DNA of 64,000 nt from Halorubrum depositum (GCF_007671725.1 NZ_VCNM01000001.1:868001-932000), one strand, 5' to 3'. Shown: positions 34,800 through 43,300, counted from the first letter of the stretch. Numbers and translations are program-made. The notes: generated by a model not told the origin, from the sequence alone.

Positions 34800-35354
34800 A
34801 TGATGATCACGGGGGTCGAGAGAGGACGGCTCGGGGAGCGGGCCGCCACCGGAGACGACGGTCGGTTGACGACGACCGACGTGTTCGACGTTCTCAAGAA
34901 CGAACGGCGACGGGCGGTCATCCGGTACCTCCACGAGCACGGCGGCTCCGCGGAGCTCTCCGACCTCGCCGAACACGTCGCCGCGCGCGAGAACGAAACC
35001 TCCGTTCGACGGCTCACCTCGCAGGAGCGGAAGCGCGTTCGCATCGCCCTCTATCAGTGTCACCTCCCGCGGATGGACGCGATCGGGGTGATCGAGTTCG
35101 ACAGGAACCGCGGGACCGTCTCCCTTCGAGACGCCGCGTCGCAGGTGCGGGTGTACCTGGAGTTGGACCCCGAAACCGGCCGGAGAGACGCCGCCTCGGA
35201 GCGGACCACGTTCGTGATCGCCGTCGGCATCGCGGCGCTCGTCACGGCGGGGACGCTCGGCCTCGGAGCGCTCTCCGCGATCCCGCCTGCCGGATGGACG
35301 GCGGTGAGCGTCCTCACTCTCGTCGGGATCGCCGGGCGACAGTGGCGGGGCTAA
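34800..35354 (+). CDS. DUF7344-like HTH membrane protein
   Basis: A 184-residue protein from the ATG at 34800; in-frame ATGs at 34776 and 34743 are alternatives and a TATA-like TTTAAAT lies at about 34751. Residues ~20-115 form a winged helix (TDVFDVLKNERRRAVIRYLHEHGG, LYQCHLPRMDAIGVI) of the halobacterial DUF7344 type. Two hydrophobic helices end the protein. It is closely similar to the gene at 49140, sharing AALVTAGTLGLGALSAIPPAGWT-like C-terminal helices. A membrane-tethered transcription regulator is likely. Confidence 0.8.
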   Translation: MMITGVERGRLGERAATGDDGRLTTTDVFDVLKNERRRAVIRYLHEHGGSAELSDLAEHVAARENETSVRRLTSQERKRVRIALYQCHLPRMDAIGVIEFDRNRGTVSLRDAASQVRVYLELDPETGRRDAASERTTFVIAVGIAALVTAGTLGLGALSAIPPAGWTAVSVLTLVGIAGRQWRG

Positions 35355-35497
35355 ACGAGCACGCCGGATCGGCGACCGCCTCGACCGAGGCGACGGACGC
35401 GTGGTGGGTGAGCGGCGGCGCCACTCGGGTGCGCGCGCAGCGGTGAAACCGGGTTTGAATCTTCATAACAAAGCGACGAACCGCCGAACCCCCGGCC

Positions 35498-35794
35498 ATG
35501 CCCGATCCCCTTTTCGAGCTCACGAGCTTCCAACGGGATCTCCTCTACGTGATCGCGGGCGCCGAGAGGCCGTCGGGACAGGAGATCAAAACGGAGCTAC
35601 AGGCGTCGATGGAGAAAATCACTCACGGCCGGCTGTATCCGAACCTCGATACGTTGGTCGAGCGGGAGTACGTCGACAAGGGCGAGAGCGACCGCCGAAC
35701 CAACTTCTACGAGCTGACGGAGAAGGGACTGAGGGGGCTCCGCGATCGGCGCGAGTGGGAGGACAGGTACGTCGACCTGTCGACGAACGGCTGA
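35498..35794 (+). CDS. PadR-family transcriptional regulator
   Basis: A 98-residue winged-helix protein. LTSFQRDLLYVIAGAERPSGQEIKTEL, then ITHGRLYPNLDTLVEREYVDKG and TNFYELTEKGLRGL are PadR/HTH signatures (recognition helix followed by the wing). A TATA box at 35465-35472 is centred ~29 bp upstream of the ATG, so it is probably leaderless. The target is not known; the divergent or neighbouring genes are candidates. Confidence 0.9.
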   Translation: MPDPLFELTSFQRDLLYVIAGAERPSGQEIKTELQASMEKITHGRLYPNLDTLVEREYVDKGESDRRTNFYELTEKGLRGLRDRREWEDRYVDLSTNG

Positions 35795-35890
35795 CGCCGT
35801 CGACGCCGCCGTGGGCCGATCGACCGTCCCGCCGGCGGAGCAGGCTCTCGTTCGCGGCGCGGCGCAGCGGTCGAACGGGGGCCAAAGCGA

Positions 35891-38341
35891 TCAGCCGTCG
35901 GCGTCGATGTCGCCGAGCACGCCTCCGAGGAGCTTCCGCTCGGCCGTCCGGAGGTGCCGATTGAACGTCGGTTGGGTGATGTCCATCGCCGTCGCGATCT
36001 CCTCGCCGGTGCTCGCTCGCGGCCACTCGAAGTAGCCGCCGAGATACGCCGTCTCGACCGCTTCCCGCTGTCTGTCGGTGAGTTCGTCCGAGAAGCCGGG
36101 GCGAGTACCGGAACCGCCGCCTCCCGATCGGTCCCGACGAGAGCGGAGGTCGACGCGGTCGTACCGCTCCTCGAGGTGTTCGACGATCCGCCGCACGTCC
36201 ACGGGTCGCGGGAAGGTGATCGTCAGGTCCGCGCCGTCGGCGTCGGCGACCATCCGCTCGATGCTTCCCCCGTGTGCGCTCACCCTGTCGGCCACGGTCT
36301 CGTCGGTCACCGACGCCTCGAATCGCCCGGTCCGTCCGCCGCCCGTCTCGCGGAGCGACTCCAGGGCGGCCACCGACTCCGTCAAGCCGGACCCGTCCCC
36401 GTCGGTGGTGAAGTACACCAGCGACCGACCGGCTCCCTGCGGGACGGTCCCCTCGACGTGGAGCGGGGCCCCGAAGGCGGACGCGGTCCGCGACAGGAGC
36501 GCGTCGGGGTCGTCGAGACGCAGCTCCAGCTCCACGAGGGAGCCGGTCCGGAGCGACCGCCTGGTTTCCAGGTTGCTGATCGCGTTCGCGACGTTGTCCC
36601 CGAGCTCGACGAGCAGGTCGCCGAACTCGCCGTCGAACACCGACCGCTGGTCGGCGTACACCGACAGGACGCCGTAACACAGGTCGCCGTACGAGAGCGG
36701 GACGCTGACGACCGATCGGTACCCGCGCGCGAGGGCGCGCTCCCGCCACCGCTCCTCCCGCAGCCCGTCCGACACGTCGGAAACGCGGACGGGATCGCGC
36801 GCCTCGACGGCGCGGACGCCGGGGAGTCGGGCGGTATCGGCCGTGCTGGCGGCCCCCTCGCCCGCCGGAGACGGGGCGCCCTCCCGCCGAAGGGAGTCGA
36901 GGAACCCGTCCGACTCCCCCGCCTGCGCGATCGGGGTCGGATCGCCGCCGGTTCGGTACGTCTCCCCGACCCAGACGAACTCGACGGAGTCGGCCTCGAC
37001 GAGCGTATCGCAGACGGCCGCCGCGATCTCGTCGAGCGTGTCCGCGTCGACGAGCTCGCCGTTGATCCGTCTGAGGAGGTCGTTGAGCCCGTGGAGGCGC
37101 TCCAGTCGCTCTCGATTCCGGGAGAGTTCGGTCTCGCGTTCGACGCTGTCGAGAGCCGCGACGGCGTTCGCGGCCAGCAGCCCGACCGGCTCCTCGAGGT
37201 TCCCCGCCGGCTCCGCCGAGTCGAACTCGACGCGGAACAGACCGTGGCCGTCGAGCGTCGCGTACAGAGTGCGACCGGACGAGTCGTCCGGATCGTCCGA
37301 GTCGTCCGAGTCGCCCGACCGCTCGACCACGCGCCCAGTCGGCGGGACCGCGTCCGCGTCGTCCGGCGGCTCCGTCCCCGCGGAACCGGGGACTCGCCGG
37401 AGCGGCGGGGAACCGTCTCCGTCCGTTTCGATCGAGCGCGCCGGGTCGACCGTCGTCTCGGCGGCGTCGGAGCCGGCGGTGAACACCTCCCAGAGCAGGC
37501 TTCCCGGTCCGCGTTCGTCGTGGTCGCCGTCGGACGCGGCCGCCGGAACCAGCCTCGCTTCGGTCCGGTCGAACGAGTACGCCACGACGGTGGCCTCGGG
37601 CCAGACCGAGGCGGTCACGTCGACGACGGTTTCGAAGACCGACGCCGCGTCGTCGGCGCGGAGGAGCCGCCGAGCGGAGCGGCTCAGCTCGCGGAGGGCG
37701 CTCTCGTTGCGGCGTCTGTCGGTCACGTCCCTGACGACGCCGACGCGCCCGTGACGGCCGTCGTCGAACTCGACCGAGGAGAACTGCGTCTCGATCGGCA
37801 GCGACTCCCCGGACGCCGTCCTGATCGACGACTCGATCATGCCGATGTCGGAGCCGTCGCCGCGGAGCATGGCGAGGATCTCCTCGGCTTTCTCGAGCGT
37901 CTCGCTCCCCGCGAGCATCGACGCGTGCGACCCGACGAGCTCCGCGCGGTCGTAGCCGGTCATCTCCGTGACCGCCTCGTTGACCGACGTGATGACGAAC
38001 GCCTCGTTCAGCGTGTACACGCCGTCCTCCAGCGTCTCGAGGACGCGGTTCGACCGGCGGAGGTCGCGTCGCATCTCGGAGTTCCGGGTGACGTCGCGGA
38101 CGAGCACGCCGACGCCGCCGCGGCTCGGGACCGCTCGGAAGCGGAGCGTCGTCCCGTCGTCGAGCGCGACCTCCGCCTCGGCGGTCCGGCCGCTCCGGTC
38201 GGCCGACTCGACGGCGTCCCGCAGCTCCGGACCGAAGCTCGGGTCCGCCTCACGCAGGTCGATACCGACCGGCGAACCGTCGACGCCGAGCAGGTCGTCG
38301 ACCGTCGCGTTCGTGTCGGCAACCGCGTGGGAACCGTTCAC
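35891..38341 (-). CDS. PAS/GAF sensor with bacterio-opsin-activator HTH (Bat-like)
   Basis: An 816-residue regulator from the first acceptable in-frame start, a GTG at 38339-38341. Two PAS domains (second around LETLEDGVYTLNEAFVITSV), two GAF domains, a bacterioopsin activator GAF/HTH-associated domain and a C-terminal HTH_10 (LTDRQREAVETAYLGGYFEWPR, ITQPTFNRHLRTAERKLL) are visible. In haloarchaea such proteins sense light, redox or small molecules and regulate transcription. The reading frame stays open upstream to about 38450 and encodes PAS-like sequence (VGQFLASAGVGFLYV), so the true N-terminus is probably at 38444 with a one-base frameshift near 38429 (see findings). Confidence 0.85.
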   Translation of the reverse strand: MNGSHAVADTNATVDDLLGVDGSPVGIDLREADPSFGPELRDAVESADRSGRTAEAEVALDDGTTLRFRAVPSRGGVGVLVRDVTRNSEMRRDLRRSNRVLETLEDGVYTLNEAFVITSVNEAVTEMTGYDRAELVGSHASMLAGSETLEKAEEILAMLRGDGSDIGMIESSIRTASGESLPIETQFSSVEFDDGRHGRVGVVRDVTDRRRNESALRELSRSARRLLRADDAASVFETVVDVTASVWPEATVVAYSFDRTEARLVPAAASDGDHDERGPGSLLWEVFTAGSDAAETTVDPARSIETDGDGSPPLRRVPGSAGTEPPDDADAVPPTGRVVERSGDSDDSDDPDDSSGRTLYATLDGHGLFRVEFDSAEPAGNLEEPVGLLAANAVAALDSVERETELSRNRERLERLHGLNDLLRRINGELVDADTLDEIAAAVCDTLVEADSVEFVWVGETYRTGGDPTPIAQAGESDGFLDSLRREGAPSPAGEGAASTADTARLPGVRAVEARDPVRVSDVSDGLREERWRERALARGYRSVVSVPLSYGDLCYGVLSVYADQRSVFDGEFGDLLVELGDNVANAISNLETRRSLRTGSLVELELRLDDPDALLSRTASAFGAPLHVEGTVPQGAGRSLVYFTTDGDGSGLTESVAALESLRETGGGRTGRFEASVTDETVADRVSAHGGSIERMVADADGADLTITFPRPVDVRRIVEHLEERYDRVDLRSRRDRSGGGGSGTRPGFSDELTDRQREAVETAYLGGYFEWPRASTGEEIATAMDITQPTFNRHLRTAERKLLGGVLGDIDADG

Positions 38342-38484
38342 GTACAGAAAGCCGACCCCCGCCGAGGCGAGGAACTGCCCGACTGCCGCCCGGTGGTCGG
38401 CGTCCGTCAGATCCGTCGTCTCGCTGTTACGAATCGGTCTTCACCTCGGCGCGGTCTGAACACAGCGACACGAGCCTCCAGACA

Positions 38485-38493
38485 CATATAAAT
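38485..38493 (-). promoter_or_regulatory. TATA box upstream of the Bat-like gene
   Basis: TTTATATG on the minus strand, inside an AT-rich intergenic stretch (38445-38715) that separates two divergent genes. It predicts a transcript start near 38460, upstream of the presumed GTG at 38444, which supports an N-terminus beyond the annotated start. Confidence 0.5.
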
Positions 38494-38715
38494 CTCCCGT
38501 CACTTTCACGGAACACTATATTTCCCAGTGACACAAGTTCGAGATACATCCTGAGACAAAAAATGAAGTAAAATAGGTGTGAATAAAGAGTCCGAGTCGT
38601 GAGTATGTTCTCAGATATTCATACAAAATATTGTGATTTTCACGAGTACACGGTTATTATCATGATATAGAAAAGGAACAAAAGCCTTAACTTGGTTATG
38701 ATAATGTTTACGTGT

Positions 38716-39726
38716 ATGGCAAATAAGGCTCGCAGCACGATGGCGAACGACGGATGGGGGAGACAGGAACCGGGAGAGTACACGCGACGTGTAAACGAGG
38801 TTACGCTACCCCCAACGGCACGGGAATTCGCGGATCGCTACGCTCGCGTCGTCGGAGACCGGGATCGGTTCCTCTGGAAATGGATACACAACCTCTTTGA
38901 TAAGTTTACCTTAACGTCGGTCCCGAGCCGGGAACGCTCCGCCGTCTACGAACACAAGACGCTGTTGACGATGTTCGTGACGGTGCTCGACGACTTGGCG
39001 GAAAGCGAGGGCGATCAGGGGACGTTCACCGCCGGCCGCCGCGTCCCGTTCGGCGCCGACGCGACCAGGAACGTGGACGCGACGGCCGACGGGATCGACT
39101 ACGACGTCCTCGAATACCTCGCGGATCTGTGGAACGAGATCGACGCGGCGGTCAGGGACGCGCCGCGACACGGGGAGTTCGTCGACGTCTTCGAGTACGA
39201 CCTCCGACAGACGTTCAACGCGATGGAGTACTCCGGGCTCGTGAACGACAACCCGACGATGGCGAACCGCGCCGAGACCGAGCGCCACGACGCGTACAAC
39301 ATGACGATGTTCCCGTACGCCTGCATCGATCTCATGCACTCGCCCTCGTTCGACCGGGCCGAACTCGGAGCGCTTCGAAGCATCCTCTGTGACCTCCAAC
39401 AGATGGCGCGGATCGGGAACTGGGTCACCACCTGGGAGCGCGAGCTCGGCGAGGGGGACATCAGCTCCGGCGTCGTCGTCTGCGCGCTCCGGCGCGGCGT
39501 GGTCGACTACGAGGAGATCGTCGAGGCCGACGAGTGCGACGTCGAACGACTGGTCGACCGGATTCGGTCTAACGGTATCGAATCGGAGTTCACCCGCGAG
39601 TGGGACCTCCGCGACCGGACGGTCCGCAAGCGGACCGCCGAGGTGGAGAGCGTCGACGCGGAGAAGATCGTCGACGGCATCGAGGCGGTGATGAACCATC
39701 ACCTCGCCAGCGAGGGGTACAAGTAA
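38716..39726 (+). CDS. Class I terpene synthase-like protein
   Basis: A 336-residue soluble all-alpha protein. LDDLAE (Asp92, Asp93, Glu96) matches the DDxx(D/E) metal motif and NWVTTWERE (Asn235, Thr239, Glu243) the NSE/DTE motif (N,D)xxx(S,T)xxxE. The 142-residue gap between them, and Arg190 about 45 residues before Asn235 at the place of the pyrophosphate-sensing Arg, match bacterial sesquiterpene synthases. Such enzymes cyclise prenyl diphosphates using three Mg ions. The ATG at 38716 was chosen because a TATA-like CTTAACTT is centred 27 bp upstream; the first ATG at 38692 is alternative. No prenyl-transferase neighbour is seen. No biosynthetic function is proven. Confidence 0.65.
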   Translation: MANKARSTMANDGWGRQEPGEYTRRVNEVTLPPTAREFADRYARVVGDRDRFLWKWIHNLFDKFTLTSVPSRERSAVYEHKTLLTMFVTVLDDLAESEGDQGTFTAGRRVPFGADATRNVDATADGIDYDVLEYLADLWNEIDAAVRDAPRHGEFVDVFEYDLRQTFNAMEYSGLVNDNPTMANRAETERHDAYNMTMFPYACIDLMHSPSFDRAELGALRSILCDLQQMARIGNWVTTWERELGEGDISSGVVVCALRRGVVDYEEIVEADECDVERLVDRIRSNGIESEFTREWDLRDRTVRKRTAEVESVDAEKIVDGIEAVMNHHLASEGYK

Positions 39727-39750
39727 CCGCGACGGTCGGCTCGGCCGGGA

Positions 39751-39826
39751 GACCCGTTCAATTCTCTGCGACCCGTTCAGTTCTCCGCGACCCGTTCAGT
39801 TCTCCGCGACCCGTTCGGCGTCCGCG
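39751..39826. repeat. 19-bp tandem repeat at the 3' end of the AglF-like gene
   Basis: GACCCGTTCAGTTCTCCGC is repeated at 39770-39788 and 39789-39807, with a variant at 39751-39769 and a partial copy at 39808. The third unit contains the stop codon of the minus-strand nucleotidyltransferase gene, so the repeats duplicate the 3' end of the coding region into the trailer. Confidence 0.85.
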
Positions 39827-40560
39827 TCCGCCGCGGCGTCGGCGTCCGTCGACTCCGAGAGCCGTTCGGCGGCCCGGTCGCGGTCCTCGGGGTAGCCCAC
39901 GTCGATGCGCCACCCGTCGAGTCGGATCGCGTCGATGGTGCGGCCCGACTGGATGAGGAGGTCGATCGCGTCGGGGAGCTCGTACTCGCCGCGGTCGGAG
40001 GGCTGGACGAGGTGACAGGCGTGGAAGATCGCGTCGGTGAACGTGTAGAAGCCGGTCATGACGAGGTTGCTTGGCGGGTCGTCGGGCTTCTCGACCACCT
40101 CGACGACCTCGCCGTACTCGTTGGTGTCCAAAACGCCGTAGCGGGACGCCTCCTCGTACGGGACCTCCTCGACGAGGAAGGCGGCGTCCGCGCGCTCCTC
40201 CCGCTGTCTGTTGACCACGTCGGCGAGGTTGCCCCGGAAGACGTTGTCGCCGAGCATCAGCATGAAGTCGTCGTCGACGTGGGGCTCCGCCTGGAGGATG
40301 GCGTGCGCGAGGCCCAGCTGCTCGCGCTGGTGAGCGTACGTGATCGGGACGCCCTCGTACGCGTCGCCGTAGCGGTCGATGATCTGCTCTTTCTTGTAGC
40401 CGACGACGACGACGAACTCGGTCGCGCCGCAGGCGATGAGGTTGTCGAAGACGTCCTCGACGAGCGGCGTCCCGTCGACCTCCACGAGCACCTTCGGCTT
40501 GTCCTCCGTGAGCGGGCGGAGACGCGTCCCCTTGCCGGCGGCGAGCACGACTGCTTGCAT
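39796..40560 (-). CDS. Sugar-1-phosphate nucleotidyltransferase (AglF/GalU-like)
   Basis: A 254-residue enzyme that makes an NDP-sugar from a sugar 1-phosphate. MQAVVLAAGKGTRLRPLTEDKPKVLVEV is the Rossmann and G-x-G-T-R-L-R-P-L-T substrate motif, GDNVFRG binds metal, and GWRIDVGYPEDR ends the domain. The ATG at 40558-40560 follows a GGGGGAGGT Shine-Dalgarno-like stretch and a TATA box at about 40588-40597. It is closest in character to AglF of Haloferax, which activates glucose 1-phosphate for N-glycosylation. The end of the gene contains the 19-bp tandem repeats noted separately. Confidence 0.85.
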   Translation of the reverse strand: MQAVVLAAGKGTRLRPLTEDKPKVLVEVDGTPLVEDVFDNLIACGATEFVVVVGYKKEQIIDRYGDAYEGVPITYAHQREQLGLAHAILQAEPHVDDDFMLMLGDNVFRGNLADVVNRQREERADAAFLVEEVPYEEASRYGVLDTNEYGEVVEVVEKPDDPPSNLVMTGFYTFTDAIFHACHLVQPSDRGEYELPDAIDLLIQSGRTIDAIRLDGWRIDVGYPEDRDRAAERLSESTDADAAADADAERVAEN

Positions 40561-40841
40561 ACCTCCCCCGTCTGATCGTTCGGCCAAGAGTATACGCCGG
40601 ATAACCGGCGAACGGCCTGCGCGGGTCCCGAGCGATCCGGCGGATCCTCGCCCGGCGCGACCGCGACGGCCGGAGTCGGGAAAGGGGCCGGCGGAATCCG
40701 GCCGGAGTGGGGGGGGAGGCCGGCCGCATCCGGCCGGAGACGTGGAGCGCCGAACCTTCGACGCGGTAATCCGCCGTTGGCGTCGGTGAAAGGGCGAGTA
40801 TGAGACGAATAACGATGAGGGATATCAGCGTAGTTATCAGT

Positions 40842-41066
40842 ATGAGCGGAGGAGCGAACGACGACCGGCGAACCGACGGAGGGGTGGCGCGACCGGGCGC
40901 GGATGTTCCCGACCGGCGCCCGATGCTCGAGGGGACCGTCGTGAGGTACGAGGACAAGCCGGACGAGTGCACCCTCCACCCGTCGGAGCCGACGGAGCGG
41001 GAGTGCACGACCGCGTGGATCACCGCCAAAGAGGGGAGTTACGTCTCCGCGGTCGCGTGGCGGTGA
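40842..41066 (+). CDS. DUF7511-like small haloarchaeal protein
   Basis: A 74-residue protein from the ATG at 40842. The second half has PDECTLHPSEPTERECTTAWITAKEGSYVSAVA, a pattern I recall from the DUF7511 family, which is restricted to haloarchaea. It contains two Cys residues spaced within an acidic stretch; zinc binding is possible but not shown. The first 25 residues are likely disordered. Function is unknown. Confidence 0.6.
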   Translation: MSGGANDDRRTDGGVARPGADVPDRRPMLEGTVVRYEDKPDECTLHPSEPTERECTTAWITAKEGSYVSAVAWR

Positions 41067-41107
41067 GCGGTCGGGGCCGCTGAGTCGGTCCGACCGTCCG
41101 AGGGCGC

Positions 41108-41458
41108 TCAGCGTTCGGAACCGGAACGCCAGTCGTCCGGGAGCCGCGCGCGGTCGTCGTCGAGCAGGTCGACGAACGGCTCGATCCCGCCGAACGCCGG
41201 CCCCTCGGCGACGGTTTCGGCCTCGCGGTCCCACCGGATGACGCCGTGCTCCTGAAGCTTCGGCAGGTGGTTGTGGTTCAGCGTCACCGCCACGGGCTCG
41301 GCGGTCGAACAGGGGACCGCCTCCTCGACGGGGATCGGTCCCCCGTCGGCCGGGCGGTCGTAAATCGACAGCAGCGCCGCCCGTCGGTGCGCGTTCGAGA
41401 GGAGCGTCAGGCAGACGTCGGCCGACAGCCCCTCGCCGGCGTCTCGCGCGTCGGTCAC
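41108..41458 (-). CDS. Winged-helix DUF7344-like regulator
   Basis: A 116-residue protein with VCLTLLSNAHRRAALLSIYDR and VTLNHNHLPKLQEHGVIRWD, which together form the two helices and wing of a DUF7344/ArsR-like HTH domain. Acidic tail of ~30 residues. It is a single-domain cytoplasmic relative of the membrane-anchored proteins at 34800 and 49140. It is divergently arranged with the PhnM gene and its leader. Confidence 0.72.
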   Translation of the reverse strand: MTDARDAGEGLSADVCLTLLSNAHRRAALLSIYDRPADGGPIPVEEAVPCSTAEPVAVTLNHNHLPKLQEHGVIRWDREAETVAEGPAFGGIEPFVDLLDDDRARLPDDWRSGSER

Positions 41459-41632
41459 CGGCGTTCACCCCCTCCGCGGGCTCGGCCCGCCGAGAGGGGC
41501 GCTCCGACGGCACGGACGCCCGTTATTCTCCGCGAAATGCGAGTGTTCATGTTCGACGGGACGGGATCTGCGCTCATTAGTAACCGCCGCGTATCGCGTC
41601 GGAACGGGACCGGCGAGCGGCGGTTGTGACTG

Positions 41633-41642
41633 CTTAACAATA
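41633..41642 (+). promoter_or_regulatory. TATA box before the PhnM leader ORF
   Basis: CTTAACAATA is centred about 31 bp before the ATG at 41669. It predicts a transcript that begins at the small leader ORF rather than at PhnM. Confidence 0.5.
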
Positions 41643-41668
41643 TCGCTACTCCCCCTACCTGAGAGATC

Positions 41669-41758
41669 ATGAGCGCGAGGTTCCCCGCGATCGAACGGAG
41701 AGACGGGCCGGCGACTGCACCGCCGGAACGGGATCGTTCGAGGAGGTGGCCGTCGTGA
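41669..41758 (+). CDS. 29-residue leader ORF upstream of PhnM
   Basis: A short ORF (Met-Ser-Ala-Arg-Phe-Pro start, Arg/Pro-rich end) whose stop codon overlaps the GTG of PhnM as GTGA. A TATA box at 41633-41642 has the spacing for a leaderless start here. No homology is recognised; the peptide could couple or regulate PhnM translation. It is too short to be sure it is translated. Confidence 0.35.
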   Translation: MSARFPAIERRDGPATAPPERDRSRRWPS

Positions 41759-42933
41759 CGGAGTTCACCGAGATCAGGAACGGGCGGGTCGTCACGCCGT
41801 CGGGCGTCGTCGAGAACGGTCGCGTCGTCGTGGCCGGCGAGCGCATCGTCCGGATCGATCGGGCCGACGGCGTCGCGGCGGGCGGAGGCACCGTCATCGA
41901 CGCCGACGGCCGCGTCGTCATGCCGGGGCTGATCGACCTCCACGGGGACGACATCGAGGGGCAGTTCGCGCCGCGGTCCGGCGCCGAGACCGACCCGACG
42001 ACCGCGCTCGCCACGACCGATCGGATGAACGTCCTCCACGGCGTGACGACGAAGTTCCACGCCCTCGCGTTCGAGGAGGCGCCCGACGACGGTCGGTGCC
42101 TCGAGAACGCGGCCCGCCTCGCCCGGGCCGTCGAGCGCGGGGCGGACACGCTCGGAGACAACCGCGTGCACGCGCGCTGCGAGCTCGCGGACGCGAGCGC
42201 CGCCGCGGTCGAGGAGCTGACGGCGGAGGTCGACGTCGACCTCGTGTCGGTGATGCACCACACCCCGGGCGACGGCCAGTACGACGCCGAGTCGTTCGAG
42301 CGGCACTACGTCGAGGACCGGAACTGGCCGGTCGACGCCGCCGAGGCCGCCGCGGAAGAGCGGGGCGGGATGGACGACGCGAGCCGGAATCGGCGGATCG
42401 ACCGGGTCGCCGAGCTCGCTCGGCGCGTCGACGCCCCGCTCGCGTCCCACGACGACGAGTGCCGAGCGGACGTCGAGACGATGGCGGACCACGGGGCGGC
42501 GATCAGCGAGTACCCGATCACGCTCGACGCGGCCCGGCGCGCGAAGGCCCTCGGCCTCGCGACCGTGATGGGCGCGCCGAACCTCGTGCGCGGCGGGAGC
42601 CTCTGGGACAACCTGAGCGCCGCCGAGGCGATCGAGGCGGGCGTTCTCGACGTCCTCTGTTCGGACTATCACCCGGCGTCGCTGCTCGCGGCGCCGTTCG
42701 TCGACACCGGGGAGCCGCTGTCCACTCGCGTCAATCGGGTCACGCGGAACCCGGCCGACGTCGCCGGCCTCCCGGACAGGGGACGGATCGAGGTGGGCGC
42801 CCGCGCGGACCTCGTCGTCGTCGACCCGTCGCCGACCCCGACCGTCGAGCGGGCGCTCGTCGCGGGGGCGGAGGCGATTCGAACCGGCGACGCGACGGCC
42901 ACCAGATCCGCTCCCCGGCCGGTCGGGCGCTGA
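41755..42933 (+). CDS. phnM: PhnM: ribose 1-methylphosphonate 5-triphosphate diphosphatase
   Basis: A 392-residue amidohydrolase. MPGLIDLHGDDIEGQFAPRSG is the PhnM version of the metal-binding HxD/N motif, followed by RMNVLHGVTTKFHALAFE, VMHHTPGDGQYD and the APLASHDDE Asp. PhnM removes diphosphate from the phosphonate intermediate in the C-P lyase pathway. The GTG at 41755 is preferred because of GGAGGTG six bases upstream and the GTGA overlap with the leader ORF; the GTG at 41746 is alternative. No other C-P lyase gene (phnG-L) is in the window, so it may serve a different phosphoester role or the partner genes lie elsewhere. Confidence 0.88.
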   Translation: MTEFTEIRNGRVVTPSGVVENGRVVVAGERIVRIDRADGVAAGGGTVIDADGRVVMPGLIDLHGDDIEGQFAPRSGAETDPTTALATTDRMNVLHGVTTKFHALAFEEAPDDGRCLENAARLARAVERGADTLGDNRVHARCELADASAAAVEELTAEVDVDLVSVMHHTPGDGQYDAESFERHYVEDRNWPVDAAEAAAEERGGMDDASRNRRIDRVAELARRVDAPLASHDDECRADVETMADHGAAISEYPITLDAARRAKALGLATVMGAPNLVRGGSLWDNLSAAEAIEAGVLDVLCSDYHPASLLAAPFVDTGEPLSTRVNRVTRNPADVAGLPDRGRIEVGARADLVVVDPSPTPTVERALVAGAEAIRTGDATATRSAPRPVGR

Positions 42934-43062
42934 CCGCCTCGGCCGGGGGCAGACGCCGACCGGACCCCGCTGGGAGAGAGCGCGTGCCGGTCGGCGGGCG
43001 AACGTGTCGAGTTAACGAGGGACAAATCCGCGTTCGGGTTCGACCGGTCCCGCTATCCGGCG

Positions 43063-43074
43063 TATAGTAAAATA
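43063..43074 (+). promoter_or_regulatory. TATA box, leaderless promoter of the zinc-finger gene
   Basis: TATAGTAAAATA is centred ~28 bp upstream of the ATG at 43097, a strong AT-rich signal in a GC-rich context. Confidence 0.55.
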
Positions 43075-43096
43075 ATCTCCTTTCCCTCCGAGAGGT

Positions 43097-43300
43097 ATGA
43101 CAGAGCCCGAGACCGCGACGGACGTCAACCGTCGCTGTGGTCGATGCGGGTCGGCCGTGAGTCGGAGATTCGTTCGCGTGTTCGGGATGGGAGACACGGT
43201 TCACGGCTGCCTCGACTGTCTCCCGCGGAACCGGCTCTCGAACGGCGAAGCGGCGCGGCGAGACGACGCGGACCGAGAGCGATCCCTCCGAGCTCCGTAA
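43097..43300 (+). CDS. DUF7563-like small zinc-finger protein
   Basis: A 67-residue protein. CGRCGSAVSRRF and HGCLDCLPRNR supply two CxxC pairs that would bind zinc, with RVFGMGDTV between them. This arrangement is seen in the small haloarchaeal DUF7563 proteins. They are proposed nucleic-acid or protein-binding zinc ribbons, with no known function. Confidence 0.75.
   Translation: MTEPETATDVNRRCGRCGSAVSRRFVRVFGMGDTVHGCLDCLPRNRLSNGEAARRDDADRERSLRAP

Noticed and set aside
35954-38491. An 845-codon plus-strand open frame opposite the Bat-like gene
   Set aside because: Shadow frame caused by high GC in the third codon position; its product is Arg/Val/Asp-rich without domains, while the minus-strand frame shows PAS, GAF and HTH motifs.
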